Shown: positions 35,452 to 46,789, counted from the first letter of the stretch. The stretch: DNA of 64,000 nucleotides from an uncultured Muribaculaceae bacterium (GCA_910584545.1 CAJUBC010000002.1:33853-97852), one strand, 5' to 3'. The notes: generated by a model from the letters alone, not told the origin. Program-made: numbers and translations.

Positions 35452-36333
35452 TTATATATCGTTATGATTCCTGTGGTAAGCGATGAGTCCATCCATAGGG
35501 GCGGCCTTGATGTCTCCCAAGGTATAGCCCTGTTCTTCGGCCGCCTCCCCGAGGATATCGCTGAAAGCGGCTGCCACACCGCCGGTGAATGAAATCGGCA
35601 GTGAGCGCGCACCTCTGTATCTCGAGATGTTGCGCGAGAAGAATGCTCCGAACTCTTCGAGGACTATGGAGTGTATATAGGGATCGCCGACGTATTCCTT
35701 TACCAGCGGCACGAGCGATGCCAGATAACGGTTGGGAGAGGAAGACCTGTATACGGCATCGAGAATCTTCGGCAGTGAGAGTCCGTGCCTTTCCGCGAGT
35801 TCTTTTTCAAGATAGGAGGGCAGATGTCCCTTGAAGGTGGCGTTGACGAGGCGGCGTCCAAGCGCGGCTCCGCTGCCCTCGTCGCCGAGGATGAAACCGA
35901 GTGAAGGGACGTTTGCCACGATCTTCCGGCCGTCGTACAGGCAGGAGTTGGAACCGGTGCCGATGATGCAGGCCACCCCGGAGTCATCGCCGAGCAAAGA
36001 GCGCGCCGCGCCTGTCAGGTCGCTGTCGGCCCTGGCAGCCTCGGCTCCGAATGCCGACAGAAGGGCGTTCTCTATCCGCGAGCATATCTCCGGAGTGGCG
36101 CAGCCCGCTCCATAATAATGAATGGAGCCGATCTCCGCCTCTGCTCCGGCCTTTTTAGCCGTGGTCATGGCTTCCTCCGCAGCGGCGGAGAAATTCTTTC
36201 GCACCATTTCGCTCGTAGCGATCACTGCGTTGAGGCCATCGGTCACGAACCTGACCGGGACCTCTTCCCCCGTCGGGAGAAGAGCCCATTCTGTCTTGGT
36301 GGAGCCTGCGTCTGCTATTAGATTGAACTTCAT
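35452..36333 (-). CDS. BadF/BadG-type ATPase, N-acetylglucosamine-kinase-like
   Basis: The 293-residue ASKHA-fold protein has the phosphate-1 motif LIADAGSTKTEWAL, YYGAGCATPEICSRI, SGVACIIGTGSNSCLYDG, GFILGDEGSGAALGRR and the adenosine motif ISFTGGVAAAFSD. This is the pattern of GlcNAc-kinase-like BadF/BadG/BcrA/BcrD proteins, common in Bacteroidetes, where they are thought to phosphorylate amino sugars from cell-wall or host glycans. The substrate is not proven. A strong promoter lies at 36399-36430 and the SGNH hydrolase gene follows. Confidence 0.9.
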   Translation of the reverse strand: MKFNLIADAGSTKTEWALLPTGEEVPVRFVTDGLNAVIATSEMVRKNFSAAAEEAMTTAKKAGAEAEIGSIHYYGAGCATPEICSRIENALLSAFGAEAARADSDLTGAARSLLGDDSGVACIIGTGSNSCLYDGRKIVANVPSLGFILGDEGSGAALGRRLVNATFKGHLPSYLEKELAERHGLSLPKILDAVYRSSSPNRYLASLVPLVKEYVGDPYIHSIVLEEFGAFFSRNISRYRGARSLPISFTGGVAAAFSDILGEAAEEQGYTLGDIKAAPMDGLIAYHRNHNDI

Positions 36334-36398
36334 GGCTTTATCTACGACAAGAGCGTCGTTTTCTGAAGAAAACGAGCCGGTTGGTACTGCATAACATA

Positions 36399-36430
36399 CA
36401 AAATTAATGCATATTTTTTATTCATGCAAA
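36399..36430 (-). promoter_or_regulatory. Predicted promoter of the kinase-SGNH pair
   Basis: On the minus strand TTTG (plus 36427-36430), exactly 20 bases, then TAATTTTG (plus 36399-36406) give a near-perfect promoter. The start site would be near 36392, leaving a leader of about 60 nt. The TTTG is part of the T run that ends the terminator of the LRR gene. Confidence 0.75.
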
Positions 36431-36468
36431 AAAAATCCCCTCTTTTTTTATCAAGAGGGGATTTTTTT
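36428..36468 (-). terminator. Terminator of the LRR gene
   Basis: A-rich flanks with TCCCCTCT (36436-36443) and AGAGGGGA (36454-36461) form a long hairpin. The minus strand continues into a run of T residues, a textbook intrinsic terminator. It starts 38 bases after the LRR stop codon. Confidence 0.9.
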
Positions 36469-36505
36469 CAGTAATATTTTTTTATTCTGTAAGTTCAGGC
36501 GATCA

Positions 36506-37573
36506 TCAATAACCGGCTTCCCAGTCGTTGAGGCCAACCACGTTCTGGAGCATCGAGTCGCCCTGGTCGCGGAAGTCCGTCAGCATGTCGTTGTTGGAGA
36601 CGATCACTGTCTGGAGCATCGGGCAGAAGCTTACGTCAAGAGTGATGAGCTGGTTGTTGGCCGCGTTGACGCGCTGCAGGAAGTTCATGTTCGAGAGGTT
36701 GAGGAATGACAGGTCGTTCCATTCCACATTGACGGTCTGCAGTGCCTGCTGTCCTTCTACGGTGAGGGCGGTAAGGTCATTGTATGGAGCCCAGATCTCG
36801 TTGATGTTCTTGCAGTTGTTAACCGCGAGCTTGGCCATGTGGTTGTCGCTGCAGAGGAGGGTGAAGAGCGATGGAAGATTCTGTACGTAGAGTTTCGAGA
36901 TTTTGTTGTCGTTCACGTTGAGGGCCTGCAGGTTGACCAGTCCGGCGAGTTCGATTCCGGTCAGGTCGTTGTACGACGCGTAGAGGTTCTTCAGGTTCTG
37001 GCATCCTGCCACTGTGAGCTGCTCGAGGCGGTTGCCTATGCAGTTGAGGTATTCGAGGTTGACGGCGTTGGTCACGTCGAGTGCTTCGAACTGGTTGCCG
37101 GATATGTTCAGTTTCTTGAGGAGGGGAACCGAGGAAACCGACATGTCGCTCAGACGGTTGCGGTTGAGCCTTAGAATCTGGATCTGCGGACAGTCGCTGA
37201 CTGTGAATTCAGAAATGCGGTTGCGCCCGGCGTTGACCTCTACGAGAGCTGGATTGCCCGAAAGGGTGAGAGCCGTAAGTTTATTGCCGCTTACCTCCAC
37301 TTTCACGAGCTGCGGGAAGTTGGAGAGGTTGAGCTGACCTGCGAGATGTTTGTCTTTCCAGTCGATGGCGGTCACATGGCCGTTGGAGACACTGATGCCG
37401 GGGACCGAAGCCACGGAACCGGTATATCCGAGGGCTGCTCCGTTAGTGGCTTTCTCTACTGCCGGCTGGTTGAAGAATGCCTGCAGTGCTTTTGCCTCAG
37501 TCTTGTTGAGGTTCTGAGCCATGGCACTACCTAATACCATGAATGCCGAAAGTAAAAATACAGATCTTTTCAT
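36506..37573 (-). CDS. Secreted leucine-rich-repeat protein
   Basis: The 355-residue protein has a clean signal peptide (VLGSAMA before QNLNKTE). A short head region (to about residue 70) is followed by about eleven leucine-rich repeats of 21-23 residues with the pattern L-x-x-L-x-V-x-x-N-x-L, for example LVKVEVSGNKLTALTLSG, LKKLNISGNQFEALDV and LQRVNAANNQLITLDVSFC. The repeats look like those of the internalin/Bacteroidetes secreted LRR group. There is no lipobox and no sorting tail; it ends NVVGLNDWEAGY. A role in binding a protein or glycan outside the cytoplasm is likely, but the target is unknown. It is monocistronic, with a strong terminator at 36428-36468. Confidence 0.88.
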   Translation of the reverse strand: MKRSVFLLSAFMVLGSAMAQNLNKTEAKALQAFFNQPAVEKATNGAALGYTGSVASVPGISVSNGHVTAIDWKDKHLAGQLNLSNFPQLVKVEVSGNKLTALTLSGNPALVEVNAGRNRISEFTVSDCPQIQILRLNRNRLSDMSVSSVPLLKKLNISGNQFEALDVTNAVNLEYLNCIGNRLEQLTVAGCQNLKNLYASYNDLTGIELAGLVNLQALNVNDNKISKLYVQNLPSLFTLLCSDNHMAKLAVNNCKNINEIWAPYNDLTALTVEGQQALQTVNVEWNDLSFLNLSNMNFLQRVNAANNQLITLDVSFCPMLQTVIVSNNDMLTDFRDQGDSMLQNVVGLNDWEAGY

Positions 37574-37882
37574 AACTTTGATGATTTATTGGTTTTTTTG
37601 ATGTGTTTTTTCATTTTGTGTAACTGAAACCCTTCGGGAAACTCAGACCTATCATTTATCCTTATATATAAATGTATGTTTTCACATTTCGGGAAGAGAC
37701 CTCGTTTTATTTAATTTATCTTAATAACATTTCACACTTTGTTTGGTTCAAAACTATCGCGTCTAAATGTTTTTAAGAAGATTGTTTTTTCGATATTTTT
37801 CGGAACGGCTGACCGGGCGCATATGCAGGGCTGTCTCCGGAGAGAGGTGAAACCATTCATCAGGAGATATTGTTATAATGTT

Positions 37883-38107
37883 ATGGAAACTTTGTTGAAG
37901 ATAGTGCTTGTCGCAGTGATCCTTGCGGTGATGGTCCTGATTCTGCTCGGAATCGGTCATCTCTTCTCGGGAGATTTCTCCGCTACGGAGGATGACACGA
38001 AGTCGTTGCGTAATGATGTCGACACGCGCAGAGACGTTATTACCGACGAGAGCGCTTTCGGTTCTCTTGTCAGGCAAAGCAAAAAGATAAAGGGCCACTC
38101 GGCTTGA
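37883..38107 (+). CDS. Small single-helix membrane protein
   Basis: The ATG at 37883 gives 74 residues beginning METLLKIVLVAVILAVMVLI. A membrane helix is followed by a hydrophilic tail (FSATEDDTKSLRNDVDTRRD and on to KKIKGHSA). Small METLLKI-type membrane proteins are frequent in Bacteroidales and of unknown function. The open frame runs upstream to 37739, but those 48 residues look like leader. AGGAG occurs at 37862-37866. The gene is alone, between divergent and convergent neighbours, with a hairpin downstream at 38161-38195. Confidence 0.65.
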   Translation: METLLKIVLVAVILAVMVLILLGIGHLFSGDFSATEDDTKSLRNDVDTRRDVITDESAFGSLVRQSKKIKGHSA

Positions 38108-38160
38108 GGCCGGGAAAGTGATTGTTGCTTCATCATTAATTCAGGTTCATTATTATATGA

Positions 38161-38195
38161 AAAATCCCCGGATGAGGATCTCTTCCGGGGATTTT
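38161..38195. terminator. Terminator between the small membrane protein and mdh
   Basis: A perfect 12-bp inverted repeat, AAAATCCCCGGA and TCCGGGGATTTT, has an 11-base loop. With A and T at its outer ends it can act for mdh (minus) and probably also for the convergent small gene (plus). Confidence 0.8.
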
Positions 38196-38217
38196 ATGCG
38201 ATTTGGATGATTTTGAC

Positions 38218-39231
38218 TTATTTTGTCTCTTCGAGGAGGTAGGGGTTGTATTCGCCCCACTTGTCGATGGGAGGCATGATGCCGAGAGAGATGACCTCGT
38301 CGCGGAGTGCGCAGAGGTGCTTGTAGCTCTGCTCAAGCTCGGAGTTCTCTTTCGGAGTTCCCTCGATGGGCCGGAAGGATACGCCATCCTTGGAGATGGT
38401 GGTCTCCATGGCCATCATGATGTTGTGGAACTTCTTGTCGTTCACGTATACACCTGCCGGCCAGCGGAAAGCGGGACCGCCCATGGCTGCCGCGATCATC
38501 TCGATGGAGAGATATGCGGGGCTCTGGAAGGAGCTACGGCCGCGGAGGTCGATGATGTTCTTTCCGCCCTGGATCACGCGGACTTTCATCTCCTCCCAGT
38601 CTTTCTCTGGGATCACGCCCTCTTCGATGAGCTGTGTGAGGGGCTTGCCGTCAACCTTGACTGTGGAAGCGAAGACTGCCATCTGCTCGCCGTGACCGCC
38701 GTATGTGCGGGCGTTGACGATTCTGTCCGGAGAAATCTTGAGGTACTTGGCCAGCTCGTTGCGCAGACGTGTGCTGTCGAGTGCGGCGAGAGTGGTGACG
38801 CAGGAGGGTTTCACGCCCGAGTAGAGCAGTGTAACCAGACCTGTGATGTCGGCGGGGTTGAAGATAACGACGATGTGCTTGACATCGGGGCAGTATTTGC
38901 GGACATTCTTACCGAAGTCCTCGGCGATCTGGGAGTTGCCGCGGAGGAGGTCCTCGCGGGTCATGCCTGCCTTACGGGGTGCGCCACCCGACGATACGAT
39001 ATATTTCGCTCCTGTGAAAGCTGTCTCGATGTCATCGGTGAAAGTGATGTTCACGTCTTCGAATCCGCACTGCAGAAGTTCCTCGGCAACGCCTTCAAGT
39101 CCCTTTGCGTAGGGATCGTAAAGACAGATGTTGGGGGTGAGGTGCATCATGAGCGCTGTCTGCGCCATGTTCGATCCGATCATACCGGCTGCACCAACGA
39201 TAAGAAGCTTTTCGTCTGTTAAGAAATTCAT
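38218..39231 (-). CDS. mdh: Malate dehydrogenase
   Basis: The 337-residue lactate/malate dehydrogenase-fold enzyme interconverts oxaloacetate and malate with NAD(H). LLIVGAAGMIGSNMAQTAL is the dinucleotide loop. IVSSGGAPRKAGMTREDLLR carries the mobile loop with its arginines, VVIFNPADITGLV the Asn, TTLAALDSTRLRNELA and TYGGHGEQMAVFAS the catalytic His. This form is the one seen in Bacteroidales, where Mdh feeds the reductive branch to fumarate and succinate. That fits with mutAB in the same region for onward conversion towards propionate. A TATATTTG -7 element lies at 39340-39347 (minus). Confidence 0.94.
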   Translation of the reverse strand: MNFLTDEKLLIVGAAGMIGSNMAQTALMMHLTPNICLYDPYAKGLEGVAEELLQCGFEDVNITFTDDIETAFTGAKYIVSSGGAPRKAGMTREDLLRGNSQIAEDFGKNVRKYCPDVKHIVVIFNPADITGLVTLLYSGVKPSCVTTLAALDSTRLRNELAKYLKISPDRIVNARTYGGHGEQMAVFASTVKVDGKPLTQLIEEGVIPEKDWEEMKVRVIQGGKNIIDLRGRSSFQSPAYLSIEMIAAAMGGPAFRWPAGVYVNDKKFHNIMMAMETTISKDGVSFRPIEGTPKENSELEQSYKHLCALRDEVISLGIMPPIDKWGEYNPYLLEETK

Positions 39232-39339
39232 AGCTTTTTAAAATTGATATTTGGGTTCTATATTGTAATTATCAGTATGTTTTTTCCTAAATTTCTGTAA
39301 AATGAACGACCTTCATCTGTGGTTTGTTCTTTCGTTCGG

Positions 39340-39369
39340 CAAATATAAAGATTTTTTTTATTACTTTTG
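39340..39369. promoter_or_regulatory. Divergent -7 elements in the mdh-radA gap
   Basis: The minus strand reads TATATTTG at plus 39340-39347, towards mdh. The plus strand reads TACTTTTG at 39362-39369, towards radA. No clearly spaced TTTG partners are visible, so these are half-supported promoters. The remaining part of the 243-bp gap is AT-rich and holds no other recognisable element. Confidence 0.45.
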
Positions 39370-39474
39370 CAGATATTCCTTAAAAATTAAGGAAATTTTT
39401 CATTAAAGTCTTGCATTCCTTTATTGGAGGATTGCTCGATGGGAGTTTTATACCGGGAGGGGGTCAGTTTTTAA

Positions 39475-40839
39475 ATGGCAAAGACAAAATCTGTATATTT
39501 CTGTTCGGCATGCGGCTATGAGTCGCCCAAATGGCTGGGTAAATGTCCGGGATGCGGCGAATGGAACACATTCACCGAGGAGAAGGTCACCGTCCCGGTC
39601 AAGAAGGGCGCCGCGCGCGGTCTTGTGAAGAGTTCTCTGCCGGTGAAGCTGTCTGAGATAGAGGTCACCGGAGAGCAGCGTATCAGGATGCCGTCGTCGG
39701 AACTCAACAGGGTGCTCGGGGGCGGTCTCGTGGCCGGCAGCCTCATCCTCATCGGTGGCGAACCGGGCATAGGTAAGTCCACCCTCCTTCTACAGAACAT
39801 TCTTTCGATCCGCAACCGCAGGATTCTCTACATATCTGGAGAGGAAAGTGCCCCGCAGCTGAGGCTCCGTGCCGACCGTCTCGGAAAAGTTTCGGACAAT
39901 ACGCTTATACTCTGCGAAACGCAGCTTGATGCCATCTTTGCCCAGATTGAGAATGTGAGGCCGGAACTGGTGGTGGTCGATTCTATCCAGACCATTCTTA
40001 ATCCCGAGCTCGAATCCGCCCCCGGAAGCGTGTCGCAGGTCAGGGAATGTGCCGCGGCGCTGCTTCGTTTCGCCAAGGAGAGCGATGTGCCCGTCATTCT
40101 TGTGGGACATATTAATAAGGACGGAGCTATCGCGGGTCCGAAGGTGCTCGAGCACATTGTCGACACAGTCCTCCAGTTCGAGGGTGATCGGCAGTATCTT
40201 TACCGCATCCTGCGTGCCATTAAGAACCGGTTCGGCTCGACCAACGAGATAGGAATCTACGAGATGGTCGACCGCGGCCTGCGCGAGGTGAAGAATCCCT
40301 CGGAGATGCTGCTCTCCGACAACCGGGACGAAGAGATGAGCGGCATAGCCATCGGTGTCACCGTGGAGGGTGTGCGTCCCTTTATGGTCGAGGTCCAGGC
40401 CTTGGTGTCGACCGCGGCCTACGGTACGCCGCAGCGCGCCGTGACCGGTTTCGACCAGCGGAGGCTCAACATGCTGCTTGCTGTCCTCGAGAAACGGGCG
40501 CGTTTCAAATTAGGACAGAAGGATGTGTTTCTCAATATAGCGGGAGGTCTAAAGGTTGCCGATCCCGCTCTCGACCTGGCCGTGGTGGCGGCAGTGATGA
40601 GCTCCAATTTCGACCTCATGATTCCGAGACGGACGGCCTTTGCGGGAGAGGTGGGACTATCGGGCGAAATCCGTACGGTCAACAGGATGGACCAGCGTGT
40701 GGCCGAGGCGCAGAAACTCGGCTTCGAGACCATCTACGTGCCGGCCGGTAATCTTAAGGGAGTGAAAAGCGATTTCAGGATAAGGGTCATTGAGGTGTCG
40801 AAGGTAACCGACATGTTCCGCAGCCTCTTCGAGCGATAA
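39475..40839 (+). CDS. radA: DNA repair protein RadA
   Basis: RadA (454 residues) is a RecA-like branch-migration helicase of recombination repair. The N-terminal zinc finger is CSACGYESPKWLGKCPGCGE. The Walker A is GGEPGIGKSTLLLQ, Walker B VVVDSIQTI, and the RadA-specific KNRFGSTNEIGIYEM is present. The C-terminal Lon-protease-like domain follows (AVTGFDQRRLNMLLAVLEKR, FAGEVGLSGEIRTVNR). The length is normal. Its ATG follows GGGAGGGGG, which could serve as a ribosome site. Confidence 0.97.
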   Translation: MAKTKSVYFCSACGYESPKWLGKCPGCGEWNTFTEEKVTVPVKKGAARGLVKSSLPVKLSEIEVTGEQRIRMPSSELNRVLGGGLVAGSLILIGGEPGIGKSTLLLQNILSIRNRRILYISGEESAPQLRLRADRLGKVSDNTLILCETQLDAIFAQIENVRPELVVVDSIQTILNPELESAPGSVSQVRECAAALLRFAKESDVPVILVGHINKDGAIAGPKVLEHIVDTVLQFEGDRQYLYRILRAIKNRFGSTNEIGIYEMVDRGLREVKNPSEMLLSDNRDEEMSGIAIGVTVEGVRPFMVEVQALVSTAAYGTPQRAVTGFDQRRLNMLLAVLEKRARFKLGQKDVFLNIAGGLKVADPALDLAVVAAVMSSNFDLMIPRRTAFAGEVGLSGEIRTVNRMDQRVAEAQKLGFETIYVPAGNLKGVKSDFRIRVIEVSKVTDMFRSLFER

Positions 40840-40883
40840 GTTAAAATCCCCTGAGGGTATGCTGGCGTTTTACGGAATTTTAT

Positions 40884-40891
40884 TAATTTTG
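40884..40891 (+). promoter_or_regulatory. Predicted -7 element of ftsE
   Basis: TAATTTTG lies 45 bases after the radA stop and about 53 bases before the ftsE start. No convincing -33 element is spaced correctly. The transcript would include the duplicated 22-bp segment at 40899-40942. Confidence 0.45.
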
Positions 40892-40898
40892 CACATAT

Positions 40899-40942
40899 AA
40901 ATAAGGATAACATAAAGAGTAAATAAGGATAACATAAAGAGC
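40899..40942 (+). repeat. Tandem duplication of a 22-bp segment just before the ftsE start
   Basis: The segment AAATAAGGATAACATAAAGA plus GT occurs at 40899-40920 and again at 40921-40942 with only the last base changed. The second copy ends one base before the ATG at 40944. Each copy contains an AAGGATAA stretch that could act as a ribosome-binding or A-rich enhancer site. Confidence 0.85.
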
Positions 40943-40943
40943 T

Positions 40944-41618
40944 ATGGGCGCGATTATAGAATACGAGAATGTGGAGATAGAGCGGGCCGACCGACTCGTG
41001 ATGAAAAACGTGACTTTTTCAATCGGGGAGGGTGAGTTCCGCTATCTGGTGGGGCGCGTCGGCAGCGGCAAGAGTTCATTGCTGAAGACCATGTATGCCG
41101 ATGTGGAGATACCACGCGGTGACCGGGCCGAAGTGCTCGGCTTCAATCTTCTCGACCTGCGTCGCCGTGACATTCCTATGCTCCGCCGGAAAGTGGGTAT
41201 AGTCTTCCAGGACTTCCAGCTGCTTCAGGATAGGTCCGCGGCAGCCAATCTGCGCTTCGTGCTCGCGGCAACGGGCTGGAAGTCGAAGAGCGATATGGAT
41301 GACCGCATCGCCGAGGTGCTGAAGGAAGTCGGGATGGAGAACAAGGCCTATAAGATGCCCCACGAGCTCAGTGGCGGAGAGCAGCAGCGCATAGTCATAG
41401 CGAGGGCCCTTCTCAACAGCCCCAGGCTCATACTCGCTGATGAGCCAACCGGAAACCTCGATCCGCAGACCGGCTATCAGATTGTCAGTCTGCTGCATCG
41501 TCTGGCCGAGGAGGGCACTGCCGTGCTCATGGCCACCCACAACATGCAGATGGTGGAGGATTTCCCCGCTTCATTGATGCGCTGCGGCGACAAGAGGCTC
41601 CAGACGGAAAGCTTCTGA
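40944..41618 (+). CDS. ftsE: FtsE-like ABC ATPase
   Basis: The 224-residue ABC ATPase has Walker [18 protein letters not shown]-loop VFQDFQLL, signature [15 protein letters not shown], Walker [13 protein letters not shown] and the switch His in [10 protein letters not shown]. Size and sequence fit FtsE, which with FtsX controls septal peptidoglycan hydrolases. No FtsX gene is adjacent; in Bacteroidetes the two are often apart. It is followed by a new promoter for mutA, so it is probably a single-gene unit. Confidence 0.85.
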   Translation: MGAIIEYENVEIERADRLVMKNVTFSIGEGEFRYLVGRVGSGKSSLLKTMYADVEIPRGDRAEVLGFNLLDLRRRDIPMLRRKVGIVFQDFQLLQDRSAAANLRFVLAATGWKSKSDMDDRIAEVLKEVGMENKAYKMPHELSGGEQQRIVIARALLNSPRLILADEPTGNLDPQTGYQIVSLLHRLAEEGTAVLMATHNMQMVEDFPASLMRCGDKRLQTESF

Positions 41619-41650
41619 GGCGCTGCCACGTAAAATTTGGGCGAAAAGTT

Positions 41651-41681
41651 TTTGAATTATATAAAAAAATCCATAATTTTG
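41651..41681 (+). promoter_or_regulatory. Predicted promoter of the mutA-mutB operon
   Basis: TTTG (41651-41654), 19 bases and TAATTTTG (41674-41681) fit the consensus. The leader of about 100 nt contains two small hairpins: CCCCTC with GAGGGG (41700-41716), and GCCCA with TGGGC (41726-41747). It is too short, and lacks the conserved boxes, for a cobalamin riboswitch. Confidence 0.7.
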
Positions 41682-41789
41682 TGGAAAACTCGTCGAACAC
41701 CCCTCCAAACGAGGGGAGAGATATTGCCCAGAGACTTGCAGATGGGCCTCTAATATCGTGAATATAAAACATTTATAATATTTTTAGAA

Positions 41790-43652
41790 ATGTCAGAAAA
41801 TAAGGAAAAATTGTTTGACATGTTCCCGCCTGTCACCACTGAAGAGTGGAAGGCGAAAATCAATGTCGACCTCAAGGGCGCCGACTTCGACCGCAAGCTG
41901 GTGTGGCGCACCAACGAAGGATTCAACGTTCAGCCCTTCTATCGCAGAGAAGACATCGCCGGACTGCCCGGTATCGGCACACTCCCCGGTGAGTTCCCCT
42001 ATGTTCGCGGCACACGCGACAACAATGACTGGATCGTACGTCAGGCCGTGATCGGCAAGGATGCCGCCGAGGCCAACCGTCACGCCCTCCACATCATAAA
42101 CCGCGGAGTCGAGTCGCTCGGCATCAGCCTGGGCAAGAACCTCGCCGCAACCGACCTTCGTGATATCCTCCAGGGTGTGGACCTGAAGAAGATCGAGGTC
42201 AACGTGTCCTGCTGCCCCGGAATGGCTGCCGAAGTCGCTGCCGAACTGGTGAAGCTCGTCAAGGAGGCTGGCGCAGAGAAGGAATTCCGCGGAGCTGTCG
42301 ACTATAATCCTTTCCGCCGTCTGCTCCGTCACGGTCTTCCCTTCAACAAGAACGCCGCCGAAGAGGGCCGCAAGGTCTACGAGGCCGTGAAGGATATCAA
42401 GGGAATCAGGTGCTTTGCGGTAGACTCCTACCTGTTCAACAACGCAGGTGCATACATCACTCAGGAGCTCGGTTACGCTCTCGCCTGGGGTGCCGAATGG
42501 CTCACCATGATGACAGAGGCCGGTCTGACAGTGGATGAAGTTGCCGCCAGAGTGAAATTCAATATGGGCATCTCCTCCAACTATTTCATGGAGCTGGCCA
42601 AATTCCGCGCGGCCCGTATGCTCTGGGCCGAGATCGTGAAGGCTTACGCTCCCGCCGAGGAGGATAGCTGCAAGATGTGGGTACATGCCGTGACAAGCGA
42701 GTTCAACCAGACTCTCTATGATTCACACGTGAACCTGCTCCGCTCCATGACAGAGACAATGAGCGCGGCTCTCGCCGGAGTCAACTCCATCGAGACCCTG
42801 CCGTTCGACCGTTGCTATGAGTGCCCTGACGAGTTCAGCGAGCGCATCGCGCGCAACCAGCAGTTCCTGCTCCGCGACGAGTCGCACCTCAACAAGGTTG
42901 TCGACCCTGCCGGCGGTTCTTACTATATCGAGACACTCACGGCTTCCATCGCCAAGGTGGCCTGGGGAATCTTCAACGAGATCGAGGACAAGGGCGGCTT
43001 CGAGGCCATGCTCCGCAACGGTGAGATCCAGGGGAAGGTCAACGAGAGCGGCGTGAAGCGCCATCTCGATGTTGCCCGCCGCAAGGAGTCGCTCCTCGGC
43101 ACCAACCAGTTCCCGAACTTCAACGAGAAGGCTCTCGACAAGGTACAGGGCAAGTCCTGCGGCTGCGGTTGTGGCTGCGGCGAGAAGGAAGTGGCCGACG
43201 CCGCTGTTTCTTCTCTCGTGTTTGACCGTGCTGCAAGCCAGTTCGAGCAGCTCCGTCTCGACACCGAGCGCGCCGCACACCGTCCCAAGGTGTTCATGCT
43301 TACTATCGGTAACCTCGCCATGCGTCTCGCCCGCGCCCAGTTCTCGTCGAACTTCTTCGGCTGCGCCGGTTATGAGATCATCGACAACATAGGCTTCAAC
43401 ACCGTCAAGGAGGGAATCGACGCCGCTATGGAGAAGAAAGCCGATATCGTGGTTCTCTGCTCCAGCGACGATGAGTACGCACAGTATGCTCCCGAGGCGT
43501 TCAAGGAGCTCGCGGGTCGCGCTATGTTCGTGGTCGCCGGCGCTCCCGCCTGCATGGAAGACCTCAAGAAGGAGGGCATCGAAAGCTTCATTCACGTGAA
43601 GTGCAATGTGCTCGACACACTCGTTGACTTTAACGCTAAACTCCTCAAATAA
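41790..43652 (+). CDS. mutA: Methylmalonyl-CoA mutase small subunit
   Basis: The 620-residue protein is the non-catalytic partner of MutB in the B12-dependent mutase that interconverts succinyl-CoA and methylmalonyl-CoA. It shares the mutase barrel: [72 protein letters not shown]. Its C-terminal Rossmann domain lacks the D-x-H-x2-G cobalamin motif, as expected. A linker near residue 455 carries [15 protein letters not shown], an unusual Cys-Gly run. The mutB gene begins 10 bases after the stop. Confidence 0.96.
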   Translation: MSENKEKLFDMFPPVTTEEWKAKINVDLKGADFDRKLVWRTNEGFNVQPFYRREDIAGLPGIGTLPGEFPYVRGTRDNNDWIVRQAVIGKDAAEANRHALHIINRGVESLGISLGKNLAATDLRDILQGVDLKKIEVNVSCCPGMAAEVAAELVKLVKEAGAEKEFRGAVDYNPFRRLLRHGLPFNKNAAEEGRKVYEAVKDIKGIRCFAVDSYLFNNAGAYITQELGYALAWGAEWLTMMTEAGLTVDEVAARVKFNMGISSNYFMELAKFRAARMLWAEIVKAYAPAEEDSCKMWVHAVTSEFNQTLYDSHVNLLRSMTETMSAALAGVNSIETLPFDRCYECPDEFSERIARNQQFLLRDESHLNKVVDPAGGSYYIETLTASIAKVAWGIFNEIEDKGGFEAMLRNGEIQGKVNESGVKRHLDVARRKESLLGTNQFPNFNEKALDKVQGKSCGCGCGCGEKEVADAAVSSLVFDRAASQFEQLRLDTERAAHRPKVFMLTIGNLAMRLARAQFSSNFFGCAGYEIIDNIGFNTVKEGIDAAMEKKADIVVLCSSDDEYAQYAPEAFKELAGRAMFVVAGAPACMEDLKKEGIESFIHVKCNVLDTLVDFNAKLLK

Positions 43653-43662
43653 TCCCAATATC

Positions 43663-45804
<2,142 letters not shown>

Positions 45805-45828
45805 TCCACTACTGAACAGAATCAATAT

Positions 45829-45862
45829 AGAGCCGGCTTGAATCCCGTTTCAAGCCGGCTCT
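45829..45862 (+). terminator. Terminator-like hairpin after mutB
   Basis: A perfect 14-bp stem, AGAGCCGGCTTGAA and TTCAAGCCGGCTCT, has a 6-base loop and starts 25 bases after the mutB stop. No T run follows (GTCGTACC), so termination may need a factor. Confidence 0.75.
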
Positions 45863-45914
45863 GTCGTACCTGCCATGACAATAATCGGAGCATTTTTCGC
45901 GTATAGTAATAGAT

Positions 45915-46676
45915 ATGGAAAGAAACGGTAAGACTGGAGGCGAGGAGCCTCTTTACAATATAGGGGACGAGACCGGAGAACAGACTCAGGATGCCGAGGG
46001 ACCTCTCTATCAGGTAGAGGAAGAAGGTGCTGCAGAAGTCTATTGCCTGGCCGATGAGGAGGATATGCCGGAAAATATATCGCGGTCCGTAAAAAAGGCC
46101 GACGATAAGGATACCGGTAAGGCATCTGCCCCAATAGCAGTCATGTTCAAGACGATGTTTACTCCGGTGGAGGGGTGGAAAGCGCTCAAACGGGCAAAGT
46201 TCCAGCCTGACAAAGTGATGGGCTCTCTGCTCAGTCCCTGCGTGGCGCTCGCATCGGTGTCGGAGTTCATGGCGTTTGTTTATGAGGCAAATGTCACCTT
46301 GACCGAGGTGCTCGTAAGGGCTGTGGTGACTTTCATGACTTTCTTTTTCAGCTACTATTCGGTACTCGCCGCCGTTGGAATCCTCATGGGAGAGACAGTG
46401 CGCAAGACGCTTAGCAGTCCCTTCGGAAAGAATTTCATAATGACCTCGATGACGACGTTGCCGGTGTTCTATATGCTTTACCGTCTGCTGCCGATACTCG
46501 GTCCGGTGCTCGTGTTCCTCCCGCTCTGGACCATTTATATGGTATTTAGAGGGGTCCGTTTCCTTAGGCTTCCGAAGGAGAAAGACAATGTGGCTACGGT
46601 GCTTCTATGTGCTCTCGAGATTGGTATGCCGATACTCTGGAATTGGGTTTTCACTGATCTGATTCCGCTCGGATAG
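45915..46676 (+). CDS. Yip1-like (DUF1282-type) membrane protein
   Basis: The 253-residue protein has an acidic, disordered N-terminal segment (residues 1-75, rich in E and D). A conserved start FKTMFTPVEGWKALKRAKFQ precedes about five membrane helices, including LLSPCVALASVSEFMAFV, AVVTFMTFFFSYYSVLAAVG and LGPVLVFLPLWTIYMVFRG. This layout fits Yip1-family proteins of Bacteroidetes. Function is unknown. It lies between the mutB hairpin and smpB, with a -7-like element before smpB, so it is probably on its own. Confidence 0.75.
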   Translation: MERNGKTGGEEPLYNIGDETGEQTQDAEGPLYQVEEEGAAEVYCLADEEDMPENISRSVKKADDKDTGKASAPIAVMFKTMFTPVEGWKALKRAKFQPDKVMGSLLSPCVALASVSEFMAFVYEANVTLTEVLVRAVVTFMTFFFSYYSVLAAVGILMGETVRKTLSSPFGKNFIMTSMTTLPVFYMLYRLLPILGPVLVFLPLWTIYMVFRGVRFLRLPKEKDNVATVLLCALEIGMPILWNWVFTDLIPLG

Positions 46677-46719
46677 CAAAAATCAGGGTGTCGGCTGACA
46701 GACTTCAAGGAAAATTTGT

Positions 46720-46727
46720 TAACTTTG
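46720..46727 (+). promoter_or_regulatory. Predicted -7 element of smpB
   Basis: TAACTTTG lies 63 bases before the smpB start. No well-spaced -33 partner is evident. Confidence 0.45.
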
Positions 46728-46789
46728 TAAGTTTGAATGTCTGGATAGTACCGTGACCGTACGTCGCCGGACATACATGGATTTGAGAA

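Noticed and set aside
38203..39222. 339-residue plus-strand frame opposite mdh
   Set aside because: The minus strand encodes malate dehydrogenase with all family motifs. The antisense frame is compositionally odd and featureless.
41682..41789. Cobalamin riboswitch before mutA
   Set aside because: The leader is only about 100 nt and lacks a recognisable B12 box. The two short hairpins do not make the class structure.
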